This document shows positions 25,880 to 35,542 of a DNA stretch of 64,000 nt, one piece after another (the first letter of the stretch is position 1; each line of letters starts with the position of its first letter). The stretch spans positions 62,001 to 126,000 of the forward strand of contig UQKL01000002.1 of the NCBI GenBank assembly GCA_900541695.1, read 5' to 3'. Position numbers and translations under genes: made by a program. This DNA comes from an uncultured Collinsella sp. (GTDB lineage Bacteria; Actinomycetota; Coriobacteriia; Coriobacteriales; Coriobacteriaceae). The notes under the pieces are model-generated. The model searched no databases, had not been told where the DNA came from, and saw nothing but the letters and a program-made list of their open reading frames with translations.

Positions 25880-25956
25880 GGCCCGTTCGTCTAGCGGTTT
25901 AGGACGCCGCCCTCTCAAGGCGGAGATCACCAGTTCGAATCTGGTACGGGCTACCA
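25880..25956 (+). tRNA. tRNA-Glu (CTC), copy 2
   Basis: Identical in all 77 bases to copy 1, same anticodon CTC and encoded CCA. It is probably co-transcribed from the promoter at 25718-25746 and ended by the terminator at 25967-25998. GAG is the dominant Glu codon in the genes here, which fits two gene copies. Confidence 0.95.
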
Positions 25957-25966
25957 TGTTTTAGAT

Positions 25967-25998
25967 ACCCGGTCTTTCGTAAGAAGGCCGGGTTTTTT
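25967..25998 (+). terminator. Terminator of the tRNA-Glu operon
   Basis: ACCCGGTCTTTCGTAAGAAG-type stem: ACCCGG pairs with CCGGGT, with CTT/AAG continuing inside, followed by TTTTTT. Confidence 0.88.
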
Positions 25999-26107
25999 GT
26001 TGCGTGTGGGCTGGTCTGTTAATCCCATTTGCCTCATAGCTTTACGTTTTGCTCATCTCCCATACGGGTACAATAGGCCAGATACTTTGACGGTCAGAAG
26101 GAGCCTC

Positions 26108-27400
26108 ATGACGGAGTCCTCTCAGCATAGCCCAAAGCCCCAGGTCGAGGTTTCTGGCGGCGATGACAACAAGAGCGCGCGTCGCGGCGCCATCTTCATC
26201 GGCGTTGTGCTGATCGGGTATATCGTCTATCTGGTCGTGACCGGGCAGATGGGTCAGTTTTGGGCCGCTATGTCCAGCGTTCAGATGCCCTGGCTCTTCG
26301 CCGCATGCTTTTGTATGTTTCTGTATCTCGTTTTTGGCATCGTGGCGTACGCGATCGCCGTTTGGCTCGACCCCGATTCGCCCGTCGGCATCCGCGACCT
26401 CATTTCGGTCGAGGCGAGCGGCATCTTCTTTGGCAACCTGACACCCATGATGATGGGCTCTACGCCTGCTCAAATTTACCGCCTTACCAAAGCCGGCCAA
26501 AACGTGGGCGAAGCGGGTGCCACGCAGTTCACCCGCTTTATCGTGTACCAGTTTGGCCTGGTGGCATGGGGTGCCATTCTGCTGCTCGCCCGCATGCCGT
26601 TTTTCGCCGAGCGTTATGGCGACATGACGCTGCTGTGCGTCTTTAGCTTTGGCGGTCACTGCTGCATCCTACTCGGCATCTTTGCCGTGGCGTTGATGCC
26701 CAAGACCGTCACGCGCGTCGCTCATTGCATCATCAATTGGCTCGAGCGCGTGGGCGTCTCGGCCACAAAGATCGAGGGCTGGCGCACCTTTGTCGATGGC
26801 GAGATCTACTCGTTTTCCGAGAAATTCAAACTCTCTGCCGGCCATTTTTCTTCCATGCTGCTCACAGTTGTCATCACCATGCTGCAGCTGGCGTTTTTCT
26901 ACCTGGTTCCGTACTTTTTGATGCTCTCCTTTGGCCACCACGAAGTCGACTTTTTCTCGGTCATGGCCGCGAGCGCCTTTGTCCAGCTGCTGAGCTCCGC
27001 CGTTCCGCTGCCCGGCGGCACTGGTGGCGCCGAGGGTGGCTTCGCACTTTTCTTGGGTCACTTTTTTGGCACGGCATCGACTGCCGGCTATCTGCTGTGG
27101 CGCCTGATCACCTTTATCGCGCCGACCATTTTGGCCGCCCCGCTGCTGGGCCTTAAGAGTGCCCATAACGAGAGCATTCATGCGCGCTGGGACCGTGTGA
27201 TGCGAAAGTTCGGACGCACGCCTCAGGCGCCCTCTGCGCCCGTTAAGGCACATCCTGCGTCCCAGGTTACCGTGGACCCCAATCAGCGTGCTCAAAAGGC
27301 TGCTGAGGCCTCTAAGCCGGCTCGCAAGACCTACGTTCGTCAGACTGGCGACGGCATTCGCGTTTCCCCGGCGGCGCTCAATAAAAAGAAGCGATCTTAG
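26108..27400 (+). CDS. Lysylphosphatidylglycerol synthase transmembrane-domain / YbhN-like protein (UPF0104)
   Basis: A 430-residue membrane protein with about seven to eight helices between residues 25 and 350, matching the LPG_synthase_TM (MprF flippase-like) family: FFGNLTPMMMGSTPAQIYRL near 110-130 and SAVPLPGGTGGAEGGFALFL near 295-315 are its hallmarks. No C-terminal aminoacyl-transferase domain is present, so it lacks the catalytic half of MprF and may flip a lipid. The C-terminal 70 residues are Pro/Ala/Lys-rich and cytoplasmic. ATG 26108 follows AGAAGGAG. The upstream frame extension overlaps the tRNA terminator and is rejected. Confidence 0.88.
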   Translation: MTESSQHSPKPQVEVSGGDDNKSARRGAIFIGVVLIGYIVYLVVTGQMGQFWAAMSSVQMPWLFAACFCMFLYLVFGIVAYAIAVWLDPDSPVGIRDLISVEASGIFFGNLTPMMMGSTPAQIYRLTKAGQNVGEAGATQFTRFIVYQFGLVAWGAILLLARMPFFAERYGDMTLLCVFSFGGHCCILLGIFAVALMPKTVTRVAHCIINWLERVGVSATKIEGWRTFVDGEIYSFSEKFKLSAGHFSSMLLTVVITMLQLAFFYLVPYFLMLSFGHHEVDFFSVMAASAFVQLLSSAVPLPGGTGGAEGGFALFLGHFFGTASTAGYLLWRLITFIAPTILAAPLLGLKSAHNESIHARWDRVMRKFGRTPQAPSAPVKAHPASQVTVDPNQRAQKAAEASKPARKTYVRQTGDGIRVSPAALNKKKRS

Positions 27401-27536
27401 GGCCCGGTCGGCGAGTCGTGCGTTCTTGATGACGCTCGTCATTGCGATGTGAGTTGTAGGATAATCCTCTTACGTTGATTATCTCCCACATGTAGAGGAC
27501 TTACAGGTGGGCTGTTGACATGAAGGGGACACGTCT

Positions 27537-28148
27537 ATGGCTACCACCAAACCGCGCCTTGACCGTCGTATCGTCCGTAGTCGCAATGCCATTCTTTCGG
27601 CGTTTGAGCGACTGCTTATGGAAAAGCCCTTGGCCGATATTACGGTGAGCGCTATCGCGCGCGAGGCAAATGTCGACCGTAAGACCTTCTACGTGCACTT
27701 TGGCACGGTCGACGGCTTGCTCGACGCCATTGCCGTCGATGTGGTAGAGATGATTGTGGATTCGGTCGAGAAGACGCTTTCCTCCATGGGTGGCGACACC
27801 AACGAGCGCGCACTTGGCGCTGCGGCGTCCTTTTTCAAGACCGTTAACGAGGCACTGTGCAACAACCTGGTGCTCAATCGCCAGTTGATTGAAAACATTC
27901 CGCTCGACGACTTTATGGCTCGTCTGCGTGTGCCGCTCGAGCACGAGATCGCTGAGCGCGATCTGCTGCCCGAGGGTCTAAAGGATGAGATGTTCGATTA
28001 CTACCTGGCGTTTTTGCTGTCCGGCATTATCGGCATCTATCGCACGTGGGCGTTGTCGGACGGCTCGGTTCCCATCGAGCGCGTCTCGGCGGTCGCCAAC
28101 GACCTAACTCTCAACGGCCTATCCAGCCTGGAATCTCGTTTCGAATAG
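27537..28148 (+). CDS. TetR/AcrR family transcriptional regulator
   Basis: A 203-residue one-component regulator. The N-terminal HTH spans about residues 10-60, with ITVSAIAREANVDRKTFYVHFG. The C-terminal helical domain resembles the TetR_C_7/DhaS-like group. It faces the MacAB-like exporter operon (convergent), separated by a hairpin repeat, so regulation of that exporter is possible but not shown by any operator I can see. Confidence 0.9.
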   Translation: MATTKPRLDRRIVRSRNAILSAFERLLMEKPLADITVSAIAREANVDRKTFYVHFGTVDGLLDAIAVDVVEMIVDSVEKTLSSMGGDTNERALGAAASFFKTVNEALCNNLVLNRQLIENIPLDDFMARLRVPLEHEIAERDLLPEGLKDEMFDYYLAFLLSGIIGIYRTWALSDGSVPIERVSAVANDLTLNGLSSLESRFE

Positions 28149-28165
28149 CACTAGCGCCTTATCCT

Positions 28166-28242
28166 CCCTGAGTTGCGGTGAAATAAGGACTGAATTGGTC
28201 TTCTAGCGGCCTAAACAGTCCCTATTTCACCGCAACTTAGGG
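28166..28242. repeat. Intergenic hairpin element, TTGCGGTGAAATA family, copy 2
   Basis: Arms of 27 bases (28166-28192 and 28216-28242) with two non-identical positions enclose a loop of exactly 23 bases (28193-28215). It lies between the convergent TetR and ABC permease genes. Confidence 0.9.
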
Positions 28243-28250
28243 TTGAGGTT

Positions 28251-29465
28251 CTACTGGTAGCGCAGGCACTCCACGGGGTCGAGTTTCGCGGCGCGGCGGG
28301 CGGGGTAGAAGCCAAAGATCACGCCGATGCCGACCGATACGGCAAACGCGATCAGCACGGTCGTAATGGAGAAGCTCGGCGTAATCGTCCCAGTGGCCCC
28401 TAACTCGTTCATAATGCCCGAGCTCGCTGCAAAGAACGTGAGCCCCCAGGCCAGCAGATAGCCAATCACGACACCTAAAATGCCGCCGGTGATGCACAGC
28501 GCCGAGGATTCGGCCAAAAACTGGGCCGTGATATCGCGTCGGCTTGCGCCCAGAGCGCGGCGAATGCCAATTTCGCGGATGCGCTCGGTCACGTTGGTGA
28601 GCATCATGTTCATAATGCCGATTCCGCCCACAAGCAGCGATATGCCGGCAACCGCGCCCATGATGAGCGAGAAGGCGCCCATAAAGGAGTTGAGGGCATC
28701 GATAGCGCTCTTCATGGAGCTTGCCGACACGCTGTCGTACTCGTCGTCCTCCGAGATGCCCTTCATGCTGCGCACCTTGGACTCGATCGTCTTGCAGAGC
28801 TCGTCCATATCGGTGCCCTCGGCGGCGAGTGCCATCACACTGGGAAACGACGGATTGTCATCGCCGTAGAGCTCGGCGATCGTTGCTCGGGGCATGTACA
28901 GGCTCAGCGAGCCCATGGAGTCGTTGCCGCCGTCGATAACGCCAATGATCTGCACGTCTCCGCTCGAGACCTTGATGGTCTTGCCGATCGCGTCCTGCTC
29001 GTTGCCGTACAGCTGCTCGGCGCCGCCGCGGCCGATGAGCGCCACCCGAGCGCCGGATTTGGACTCGATGTCGCTATAGGTGCGACCGGCAACGATCTTG
29101 CTGGCGCCCACGGCATCGAGCATGTCACTATCGACGCCCTGTGCCATGACGGTATAGCTTTTATCTCCAACTTTGTACTCGGAATAGGCGCTGTCGACGA
29201 TGCCGATCTGCTCAATTTGCGGCACCATCTTGCGCAGCTTCTCGACGTCCGAATCGGTGAGCTCTTGGGACGAGTAGATCTGCACCATGCGGGCCGCGTT
29301 GAGGCCCAAGCTGTTGACCAGGCTGTTTTGGATGCCGCTGATGAGCGAGGTCATGGCTATGACCGAGGCGATGCCAATGACGATGCCTAGGATGGTGAGC
29401 AGGCTGCGACCCTTGTTGGCCTCGAGCGAGTGCAGGGCTTCTTGGATAAGATCTCGGGTGCTCAT
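28251..29465 (-). CDS. ABC transporter permease, MacB/FtsX type
   Basis: A 404-residue permease with the MacB plan: a first helix at about 20-42 ([21 protein letters not shown]), a large extracytoplasmic MacB_PCD domain, and three C-terminal helices in the FtsX region (around 280, 330 and 370). Conserved words are [25 protein letters not shown] and [22 protein letters not shown] 29465 overlaps the stop of the ATPase gene and follows GAAAGGAG; the longer frame lies inside that gene. It forms a tripartite exporter with the next two genes, exporting a macrolide, peptide or lipid of unknown kind. Confidence 0.92.
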   Translation of the reverse strand: MSTRDLIQEALHSLEANKGRSLLTILGIVIGIASVIAMTSLISGIQNSLVNSLGLNAARMVQIYSSQELTDSDVEKLRKMVPQIEQIGIVDSAYSEYKVGDKSYTVMAQGVDSDMLDAVGASKIVAGRTYSDIESKSGARVALIGRGGAEQLYGNEQDAIGKTIKVSSGDVQIIGVIDGGNDSMGSLSLYMPRATIAELYGDDNPSFPSVMALAAEGTDMDELCKTIESKVRSMKGISEDDEYDSVSASSMKSAIDALNSFMGAFSLIMGAVAGISLLVGGIGIMNMMLTNVTERIREIGIRRALGASRRDITAQFLAESSALCITGGILGVVIGYLLAWGLTFFAASSGIMNELGATGTITPSFSITTVLIAFAVSVGIGVIFGFYPARRAAKLDPVECLRYQ

Positions 29466-30235
29466 GCCTTCGCTCCTTTCGGCCACGTGGAAGATGTACA
29501 AGTCGCGGGTAGGTTGCTGATGGCGCCGCGTAGCGTATTCGGCGCATGCGCGATATATGCGCCGTCATGGATTCGCCCGTCGCGAATGGTCACGGCACGG
29601 TCGGCCTCGGCGGCAATGCCCGGGTCGTGCGTGATGAGTACGATGGTCTTGCCGCGCTCCTGGAGCTTGTGGAAGGTTTCCATGACGAGCGCCCCGGTTG
29701 CCGAGTCCAGGTTTCCCGTGGGCTCGTCGGCCAGGATGATGGGCGGATCGTTGACGAGGGCGCGCGCGATGGCGACGCGCTGCATCTGTCCACCCGAGAG
29801 TTCCGATATGCGGTGGTCCCAATGGTCGACCGGTAGCGTGACGGCTTGCAGTGCGTGCACGGCGCGCATCTCGCGCTGGTTGCGCGGCACATTGGTGTAG
29901 GACAGCGGCAGCATGACGTTTTCGATAACCGACAGACGCGGCAGCAGGTTGAAACTCTGAAAGACAAAGCCGATGCTCAGCGCACGCACCTCGGTGAGCT
30001 CATCATCGTCGAGTTCGGCGACATTGAGGCCCTGCAGGTAATAGTCGCCCGCCGTCGGTTTGTCCAAGCAACCCAGGATGTTCATGAGCGTCGACTTGCC
30101 CGAGCCCGAGGGGCCGGTGATGGCGACGAACTCACCGGGGTCCACCGCCAGGCTCACATTGTGCAGGATGTGAGCGCAACCGGCCTCGCTCTCAAAGATG
30201 CGGTGCACGTTGCGGATGTCGATGACGGGGCGCAT
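29462..30235 (-). CDS. ABC transporter ATP-binding protein, MacB/LolD type
   Basis: A 257-residue nucleotide-binding subunit. Walker A is GPSGSGKST (about residues 40-48), followed by the Q-loop [20 protein letters not shown], signature [15 protein letters not shown], Walker [13 protein letters not shown] and H-loop ITHD. It overlaps the adaptor gene upstream and the permease gene downstream (ATGA), a three-gene translationally coupled operon. Confidence 0.95.
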   Translation of the reverse strand: MRPVIDIRNVHRIFESEAGCAHILHNVSLAVDPGEFVAITGPSGSGKSTLMNILGCLDKPTAGDYYLQGLNVAELDDDELTEVRALSIGFVFQSFNLLPRLSVIENVMLPLSYTNVPRNQREMRAVHALQAVTLPVDHWDHRISELSGGQMQRVAIARALVNDPPIILADEPTGNLDSATGALVMETFHKLQERGKTIVLITHDPGIAAEADRAVTIRDGRIHDGAYIAHAPNTLRGAISNLPATCTSSTWPKGAKA

Positions 30236-31647
30236 TACATGCCCTCGTCGGCAGGCATACTGTCGCCGCCGTCTGCCGTCATGCCCGCGCCGGTATCCAC
30301 CACGATGGTGTCTCCATCGCGCAGCTTGGTAACCGGCACGTCGGGGTTGATCTCGTTGCCTTGCTCGTCGCGCTTGACCTGCGTCTTGCCGACCACAGCT
30401 TCGTTGTCGTTTTGCGTCACGACAGTTACCTTCACGCGGCGCGTTTCCTTGCCTTCGTCATCGGTGGCCAGATTGACGTAATAGTGCTCGCCATCCTCGG
30501 TCATGAGCGCCATGGTGGGCACCATGACTACGTCGTCAAGCTGCTCGGTCACCACCGAGACCTCGGCAGTCATACCGGGCTTAAGGCGGCTGTCGGGTGC
30601 TTCGATGAGGATGTCGACGTTAAAGGTTACGCTTCCGCCACCACCGTTGGCTGCGTCGGAGTTTGCAACCGATGCGATAGCCGTGACGGTGCCCTGGCTC
30701 ACGATATCGGGAAACGCGGGATAGGTAACGTTGGCGCTCTGGCCCACGGCGATCTTGGCGATGTCCTTTTCGCCCACCTGAACCGTCACCTTCATCTTAG
30801 AGAGGTCGGCGATTTGCATGCACTGCTTGCCGCCGCTCGTGTCGCCTTCGCCCATGACCATGCCTCCGGTCACCGTGGCGCCCACTTTGGCGTTGAGTTC
30901 GACGATGCTACCCGAGCTGGGGGCCTTTACGGTGCGTTCGGTCGCCTTGGCGTTTGCCTGGTCCAGGGTTGCCTGGGCCGAGGCGAGATTGCGCTGAGCG
31001 CTCGAGACGGCGCTGGCGTTGGCGGTTGCATCCGTCGGGGTGGTCGCTCCGTCGGCATCCAGCGTCGGTGCTGCCTGTGCGGCAGCAAGTGTCGCCTGTG
31101 CGTTTTTCAGGTCTTCCTGGGCGGCCGCGACCGCGCGCTGCGCCTCGGCAACGGCATTATCGAGCTCATCGTTTTTAATGGTCATGAGCACGTCGCCCTC
31201 GTTGACGCTCTGACCGGCTTGCACGTTGATCGAAGCCACCGTGCCATCGACAGAAGGGGAGACCACTGAGGCAGAAATTGGCTTGAGCTGTCCTTTTGCC
31301 TCGACAGTCGTGGTAAAGGTGCCTTCCATGACCATGTTGGTAACAGGTTCACCTGCAGATTGCGGCTGCGAATTGAGGACAACGCTCACAATAATGGCTA
31401 TTAGGATAATGCCGCCCACGATGCCGGCAGCGATGCCGCGGCGGACGAGCTTTTTGCGGCGCCGCTCCGCGCGCTTGGCCTTGAGCTTTGCGTAAGCCTC
31501 ATCGTCGGATATTCCGGCGTTACCTTGCTCGTCGTCGTTTTGCTGTGCCGTGGGGGCGCTTGTGATGAGCGGTAGAGTTTCAGTTGCGCCTTCCGGCACG
31601 CGCCCGGTATCGTCGGGACCCGGGGTGATGGTGGGGACATTCGACAT
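30235..31647 (-). CDS. Efflux periplasmic adaptor-like (HlyD/MacA family) subunit
   Basis: A 470-residue membrane-fusion-type protein. ATG 31647 follows AAAGGAGAC; the longer frame overlaps the L,D-transpeptidase gene. Residues 1-70 are cytoplasmic and acidic then strongly basic (KRAERRRKKLVRR), with a single helix at 71-91. Then come a split biotinyl-lipoyl domain (SPSVDGTVASINVQAGQSVNEGDVLM and VKAPSSGSIVELNAKVGATV), a coiled-coil hairpin between them rich in Ala/Gln, and beta-barrel and membrane-proximal domains. In a monoderm it would link the permease to the outside. It heads the exporter operon. Confidence 0.9.
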   Translation of the reverse strand: MSNVPTITPGPDDTGRVPEGATETLPLITSAPTAQQNDDEQGNAGISDDEAYAKLKAKRAERRRKKLVRRGIAAGIVGGIILIAIIVSVVLNSQPQSAGEPVTNMVMEGTFTTTVEAKGQLKPISASVVSPSVDGTVASINVQAGQSVNEGDVLMTIKNDELDNAVAEAQRAVAAAQEDLKNAQATLAAAQAAPTLDADGATTPTDATANASAVSSAQRNLASAQATLDQANAKATERTVKAPSSGSIVELNAKVGATVTGGMVMGEGDTSGGKQCMQIADLSKMKVTVQVGEKDIAKIAVGQSANVTYPAFPDIVSQGTVTAIASVANSDAANGGGGSVTFNVDILIEAPDSRLKPGMTAEVSVVTEQLDDVVMVPTMALMTEDGEHYYVNLATDDEGKETRRVKVTVVTQNDNEAVVGKTQVKRDEQGNEINPDVPVTKLRDGDTIVVDTGAGMTADGGDSMPADEGM

Positions 31648-31775
31648 AGCGTCTCCTTTATAGAACTTACCGCGATAAGTATATGCGCCCACCGGTTGGG
31701 GCGGGCGCACAGGCGCGATTCTTTCAGCATCGAAAGGTAGGTGACGCTGAGCTTTGTTGTGACACGCGTGATGTG

Positions 31776-33512
31776 CTAGGAATGCACGACCACGCACAGA
31801 CCGACTTTGATGCAGTCGTGGAGCGCCTTGGCATCGGCCAGGCGCAGATTGATGCAGCCGTGGCTACCGCACCATTTGTACGATTCGGCACTATCGAAAC
31901 TCGAATCGTTTTGCCAGGTAGCGTCGTGGAAGCCAACCATGTTGCCCTCAAACGGCATCCAGTAGCTCACCGGGCTCTCGTATTTGGGCTTACCGGTCTT
32001 GGGGTCCTTGGCGCCGATAAGCTTGGTGGCGCCGTCGTTGCTGTTGATCTGCCACACGCCCTCGGGGGTGGCGTCTTCGCCCGGTTTGCCGGAAATAAAG
32101 TTGGCCTCCCAAACGATATTGCCGCTCTCGTCGTAGTAGCGCGCGTGCTGCTCGGACAGGTCGACGTCGATATACGCCTTCCAATCGGGCTCGCCCTTGG
32201 CGGTAAAGGTGTCGGCCTTCTGGGAGTAATTGATCTCAATCTCGCCGGTCTGCTTGTTGTTTATAGCATCCTCGACCTGCTTGGCAAGCGTGCTGCTATC
32301 GATAGACCAACCAAAGTCACCGCCTTCGACGGCACATTGCTTGCCATCGGCGCGCGTCCACCAACGAGTGGAGCCCACGGTGTTAAAGCCATTGGCGAGG
32401 TCTGCTGCCCAGTTGCTGATCTGGGAGGTGTCAAGTGTGGGGTTCGCGGGGTCGGCAAAACTGATCCACTGCAGCACCGAGCTGCCGTCGACCTTGCCGG
32501 CATCGTTGCCGTTGAGCTTAAGGGTCACGTTAACGCCCAGGAAGTTGTTGGCGGCATCGCATGCGGCCTGGATCTGGTCGTTGGTGAGTGTGCCGTTGAG
32601 CGGCTCGTAGGCATCGTTTCCGAGCTTCGTAAGATCGACGGTCTCGGACAGCGACGCGAGCTCGATCTCCGCATACTTAATGACATGCTCGCGGTTGAGC
32701 TTTTCGTTGGAGCGGGCCTTCTCGATCGTGAACTTGCCCGCCTTCTCGTCGTAGGAGCTCGATGCCTCAAAGGTACCCGTGCGGCCCTCGTTGAATGCGT
32801 CGATGGCGGCACCCAGATCCTCCTCGAACTGCTTTTGGTCAAAGGCGTCCGAGAGCATGGACAGGTCGACGTCCTGTTCCAGGTCGATGGTACCGTTTTT
32901 GGTCGCGCTAACGTTCTTGCCGCCGAGCGAGGCAATCAGGCGCGAAGGCCACAGCAGCGGCTCGTTGCTGCCGATAATCTCGTGGGCAGCTGCCTCGCCG
33001 TCGACGATGGGCTCGTCGGATTCGGGCTGATAGGTCCAGCTAAAGTCTTCACCCGAAACGGTGAGCTTGTAGTGCTTCCACGCTGAGTTGACCTTGGTAG
33101 CGGCGGATGAGGCGTTGGAAAACGAGATATCGACGCCGGCGATGGTGGTGTTGGGGTAGGCAATCTGCGAAAACGCCACGACGCCCACGATATAGACGAT
33201 AGCGACAAGGCCGAGGACGACGAAGAACGCCGTCTTGCCGCCCGTCTTATTGCCCTTTGCGGATCGGTTGTCGGCGGGGCCGCGGTTGTTAGAAACTCGA
33301 GTGTGCGAAGGGCCCTGGTTGTGACCGGCGCCATGTGCGGAACGCTGCTGACGCTGCTGATGCTGGCCCTGATTGGGGCGCGGGGAGGTATTTGCCGCGC
33401 CGTGCTGTTGACCATGGGCTGGCGCAATGGGACGGGGCGATTGGATGCCTCCGGGCTGCCTGCTGGGCTGTTGCGGATCGGGGATCAGTTGGCTGCGGTC
33501 GAGTTGCGACAT
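31776..33512 (-). CDS. L,D-transpeptidase with peptidoglycan-binding-like domains (YkuD)
   Basis: A 578-residue cell-wall cross-linking enzyme making 3-3 links or anchoring proteins. Residues 1-92 are a Gln/Pro/His/Asn-rich cytoplasmic region, followed by one helix at about 95-115. Two PG_binding_4-like domains (about 130-410, starting TIAGVDISFSNAS) precede the YkuD domain (about 440-578). The catalytic C553 lies in the hallmark SHGCINLRLAD, with a conserved His in GFHDATW. It ends at VVVHS, right after the domain. This enzyme type gives beta-lactam-tolerant cross-links. Confidence 0.94.
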   Translation of the reverse strand: MSQLDRSQLIPDPQQPSRQPGGIQSPRPIAPAHGQQHGAANTSPRPNQGQHQQRQQRSAHGAGHNQGPSHTRVSNNRGPADNRSAKGNKTGGKTAFFVVLGLVAIVYIVGVVAFSQIAYPNTTIAGVDISFSNASSAATKVNSAWKHYKLTVSGEDFSWTYQPESDEPIVDGEAAAHEIIGSNEPLLWPSRLIASLGGKNVSATKNGTIDLEQDVDLSMLSDAFDQKQFEEDLGAAIDAFNEGRTGTFEASSSYDEKAGKFTIEKARSNEKLNREHVIKYAEIELASLSETVDLTKLGNDAYEPLNGTLTNDQIQAACDAANNFLGVNVTLKLNGNDAGKVDGSSVLQWISFADPANPTLDTSQISNWAADLANGFNTVGSTRWWTRADGKQCAVEGGDFGWSIDSSTLAKQVEDAINNKQTGEIEINYSQKADTFTAKGEPDWKAYIDVDLSEQHARYYDESGNIVWEANFISGKPGEDATPEGVWQINSNDGATKLIGAKDPKTGKPKYESPVSYWMPFEGNMVGFHDATWQNDSSFDSAESYKWCGSHGCINLRLADAKALHDCIKVGLCVVVHS

Positions 33513-33619
33513 CGTGTATATTTCCTTCGAGTTTCGCTTTACGGCTCATCGTGTTTTAACTGGGCTTGAATTATAGCGATTACGCAATTGCTTGTGTTAC
33601 GAAAACAGTGGCGATAAAG

Positions 33620-33647
33620 GATAGGTGGGACATATGTCCCACCTATC
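33620..33647. repeat. Perfect 28-base palindrome
   Basis: GATAGGTGGGACAT is followed directly by its reverse complement, with no loop. It lies between two minus-strand genes, 16 bases beyond the 3' end of serine dehydratase and 108 bases upstream of the L,D-transpeptidase start. No T-run follows, so it is not a classical terminator. A protein site or cruciform is possible. Confidence 0.85.
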
Positions 33648-33662
33648 GTTCGCTTTTGCTCA

Positions 33663-35270
33663 CTATCCGCATATTCCGCATTTTGCGCACGCCGAGAGTG
33701 CTGCCGGAGCCTGCGCGATGCCGCCCTTGGCCGTCTCGCGCAACGTGGCGGGCAGGGCGTGGCCCACCGAGAGCATCACGTGCGCCATCTGGTCAAACGG
33801 CACCAGGCTCTTGATGCCGGCGAGGGCGAGCTGCGCCGAGCTGAAGGCCGCGGCCACGCCGATGGCGTTGCGGTTTTGGCAGGGCACCTCGACAAGGCCG
33901 CCGACGGGGTCGCAAACGAGGCCCAACAGGTTGCTCAGTGCAATGGAGCTGGCGTCGAGCGCTTGCTCGGGCGTGCCGCCCATCATCTGGACCAGCGCGG
34001 CGGCGGCCATGGCGGCAGCGCTTCCAACCTCGGCCTGACATCCGCCCTCGGCGCCGGCGACGCAGGCGCTCGTGGTGAGGTTGAGGCCGATGGCGGCGGC
34101 GCAGTAGAGGGCATTCATGACCTGTTCCTCGTCGAGCTGGAGGTGATCGGCGAGCGCCAGCACGCAGCCGGGGACGACGCCCGCGGAGCCGGCCGTGGGG
34201 GCGGCAACGATCACGCCCATGGTGGCGGAGCGCTCAAGCACGGCCATCGCGCGGGCCACGGCATCGGTCTGAACGGGGCCCATCAGGCTTGCGCTCAAAT
34301 CGTTGCGGCAGGTGGCATCGACGAGCTTGGCCTCTCCGCCGATAAGCCCGCCGAGCGATCGCTGCGGATTGGCGATGGGGGCCGTGGTCTCCTCGCGCAT
34401 GACGTCGAGCACGCGGCGCATGGCTGCGATAGCATGGGCCTCGCCGGTCAGACGCGCCTCGCGCACGGCCATGACGGCGCCGATATTCAAACCGAGTTCG
34501 GCGCACGCATCGAGCATCTGCTCGCCGTCGTCGAAGATTTCCTTGGCCGAGACGCCGGGGGAGAGCGACGAGGCCGAGCCCGGGAGCTCGATAAACGTGG
34601 CGTAATCGACATTGTCGAGCTTGCGCAGCATGGGGACGACGGTGTCGTCGGGAGCGCCGTCGGTCTCAAAGACGGAATAGGCCTGGCCGCCCACCTCGGT
34701 GCGATAGGTGCGGCAGAAGGCGATGTTCACGTGTGCGTAGGCGAGCAGGTTCGTGAGCGCTGCGAGCACGCCGGGAACGTCCTGGTGCGCCACGAAGAGC
34801 GTGGAATACATGCCCGAGATGTCGACGCCGACGCCGTTGATGCGGCTGATGCGCATCTTGCCGCCGCCGAGGCTCTCGCCGCGGACCTGTGCCGTGGCGC
34901 CCGTGTCGTCGACCATCTCGATGTCGACGGTGTTGGGGTGGATGGAGGCGTCGTCGCCCTTGATGTCAAAGTGATAGTCGAGACCCTGCTCGCGTGCGAG
35001 GTTAAAGGCCTGCTTGATGTTCTCGTCGTCGGTATCGAGGCCCAAGATACCCGCGACGAGCGCGCGGTCGGTGCCGTGGCCGCGGTAGGTATGGGCAAAG
35101 GAGTTCCACAGGCCAAATGTGACCTTGGTGATGCGGCCTTCCAGCAGGCTGGCGGCAACCTGGGCGCAGCGCAGGGCGCCGGCGGTGTGCGACGAGCTGG
35201 GGCCGACCATGATGGGGCCCAAGATCTCGAATGCCGAGGTCGTAGCTAGTGTTTGCGGCTTGCCTGCCAT
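33663..35270 (-). CDS. sdaA: L-serine dehydratase, iron-sulfur dependent, fused beta-alpha form
   Basis: Deaminates L-serine to pyruvate and ammonia with a [4Fe-4S] cluster. ATG 35270 (535 residues) is the natural start of the beta domain (SAFEILGPIMVGPSSSHTAG). An ACT-like segment follows near 150-220, then the alpha domain with EETTAPIANPQRSLGG, PTAGSAGVVPGC, CVAGAEGGCQAEVGSA and GLVCDPVGGLVEVPCQNRN, containing the cluster cysteines. The C-terminus SACAKCGICG resembles the tail that inserts into the active site in Legionella serine dehydratase. A single-chain beta-alpha fusion is found in proteobacterial types, whereas many Gram-positive bacteria split it. Confidence 0.94.
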   Translation of the reverse strand: MAGKPQTLATTSAFEILGPIMVGPSSSHTAGALRCAQVAASLLEGRITKVTFGLWNSFAHTYRGHGTDRALVAGILGLDTDDENIKQAFNLAREQGLDYHFDIKGDDASIHPNTVDIEMVDDTGATAQVRGESLGGGKMRISRINGVGVDISGMYSTLFVAHQDVPGVLAALTNLLAYAHVNIAFCRTYRTEVGGQAYSVFETDGAPDDTVVPMLRKLDNVDYATFIELPGSASSLSPGVSAKEIFDDGEQMLDACAELGLNIGAVMAVREARLTGEAHAIAAMRRVLDVMREETTAPIANPQRSLGGLIGGEAKLVDATCRNDLSASLMGPVQTDAVARAMAVLERSATMGVIVAAPTAGSAGVVPGCVLALADHLQLDEEQVMNALYCAAAIGLNLTTSACVAGAEGGCQAEVGSAAAMAAAALVQMMGGTPEQALDASSIALSNLLGLVCDPVGGLVEVPCQNRNAIGVAAAFSSAQLALAGIKSLVPFDQMAHVMLSVGHALPATLRETAKGGIAQAPAALSACAKCGICG

Positions 35271-35326
35271 GGCTGCTCCTTCTTTATCTCGTCGTCCCGA
35301 GGGGCGGGGCATACTCTGTCCCGCCG

Positions 35327-35445
35327 TTCCGAGGGCTTTGGTATTTGGTCGCCTGCTCGGACAGTCCTGCTCGCACGGAGGCCACATTAAGTGGCCTCCG
35401 GCTCGTGCGGAACTCGCGATCGACCAAATACCAAAGCCCTCGGAA
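35327..35445. repeat. Nested intergenic dyad with conserved core, copy 2
   Basis: Perfect 25-base outer arms at 35327-35351 and 35421-35445 (containing GAGGGCTTTGGTATTTGG) enclose an inner stem GGAGGCCAC-ATTAA-GTGGCCTCC (35377-35399). The core is the reverse complement of the core at 19513-19643. It fills the 344-base spacer 35271-35614 together with the terminator at 35543-35577. I see no gene there. Confidence 0.9.
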
Positions 35446-35542
35446 CTTAGGATACATGGTTGGAGTCGCTCTGCTGCAAAATTTATCGGTCTGTGACCTA
35501 TTCCATGTCCCAGGTCGGCTCATCTTCACCACCGTTTAAATA

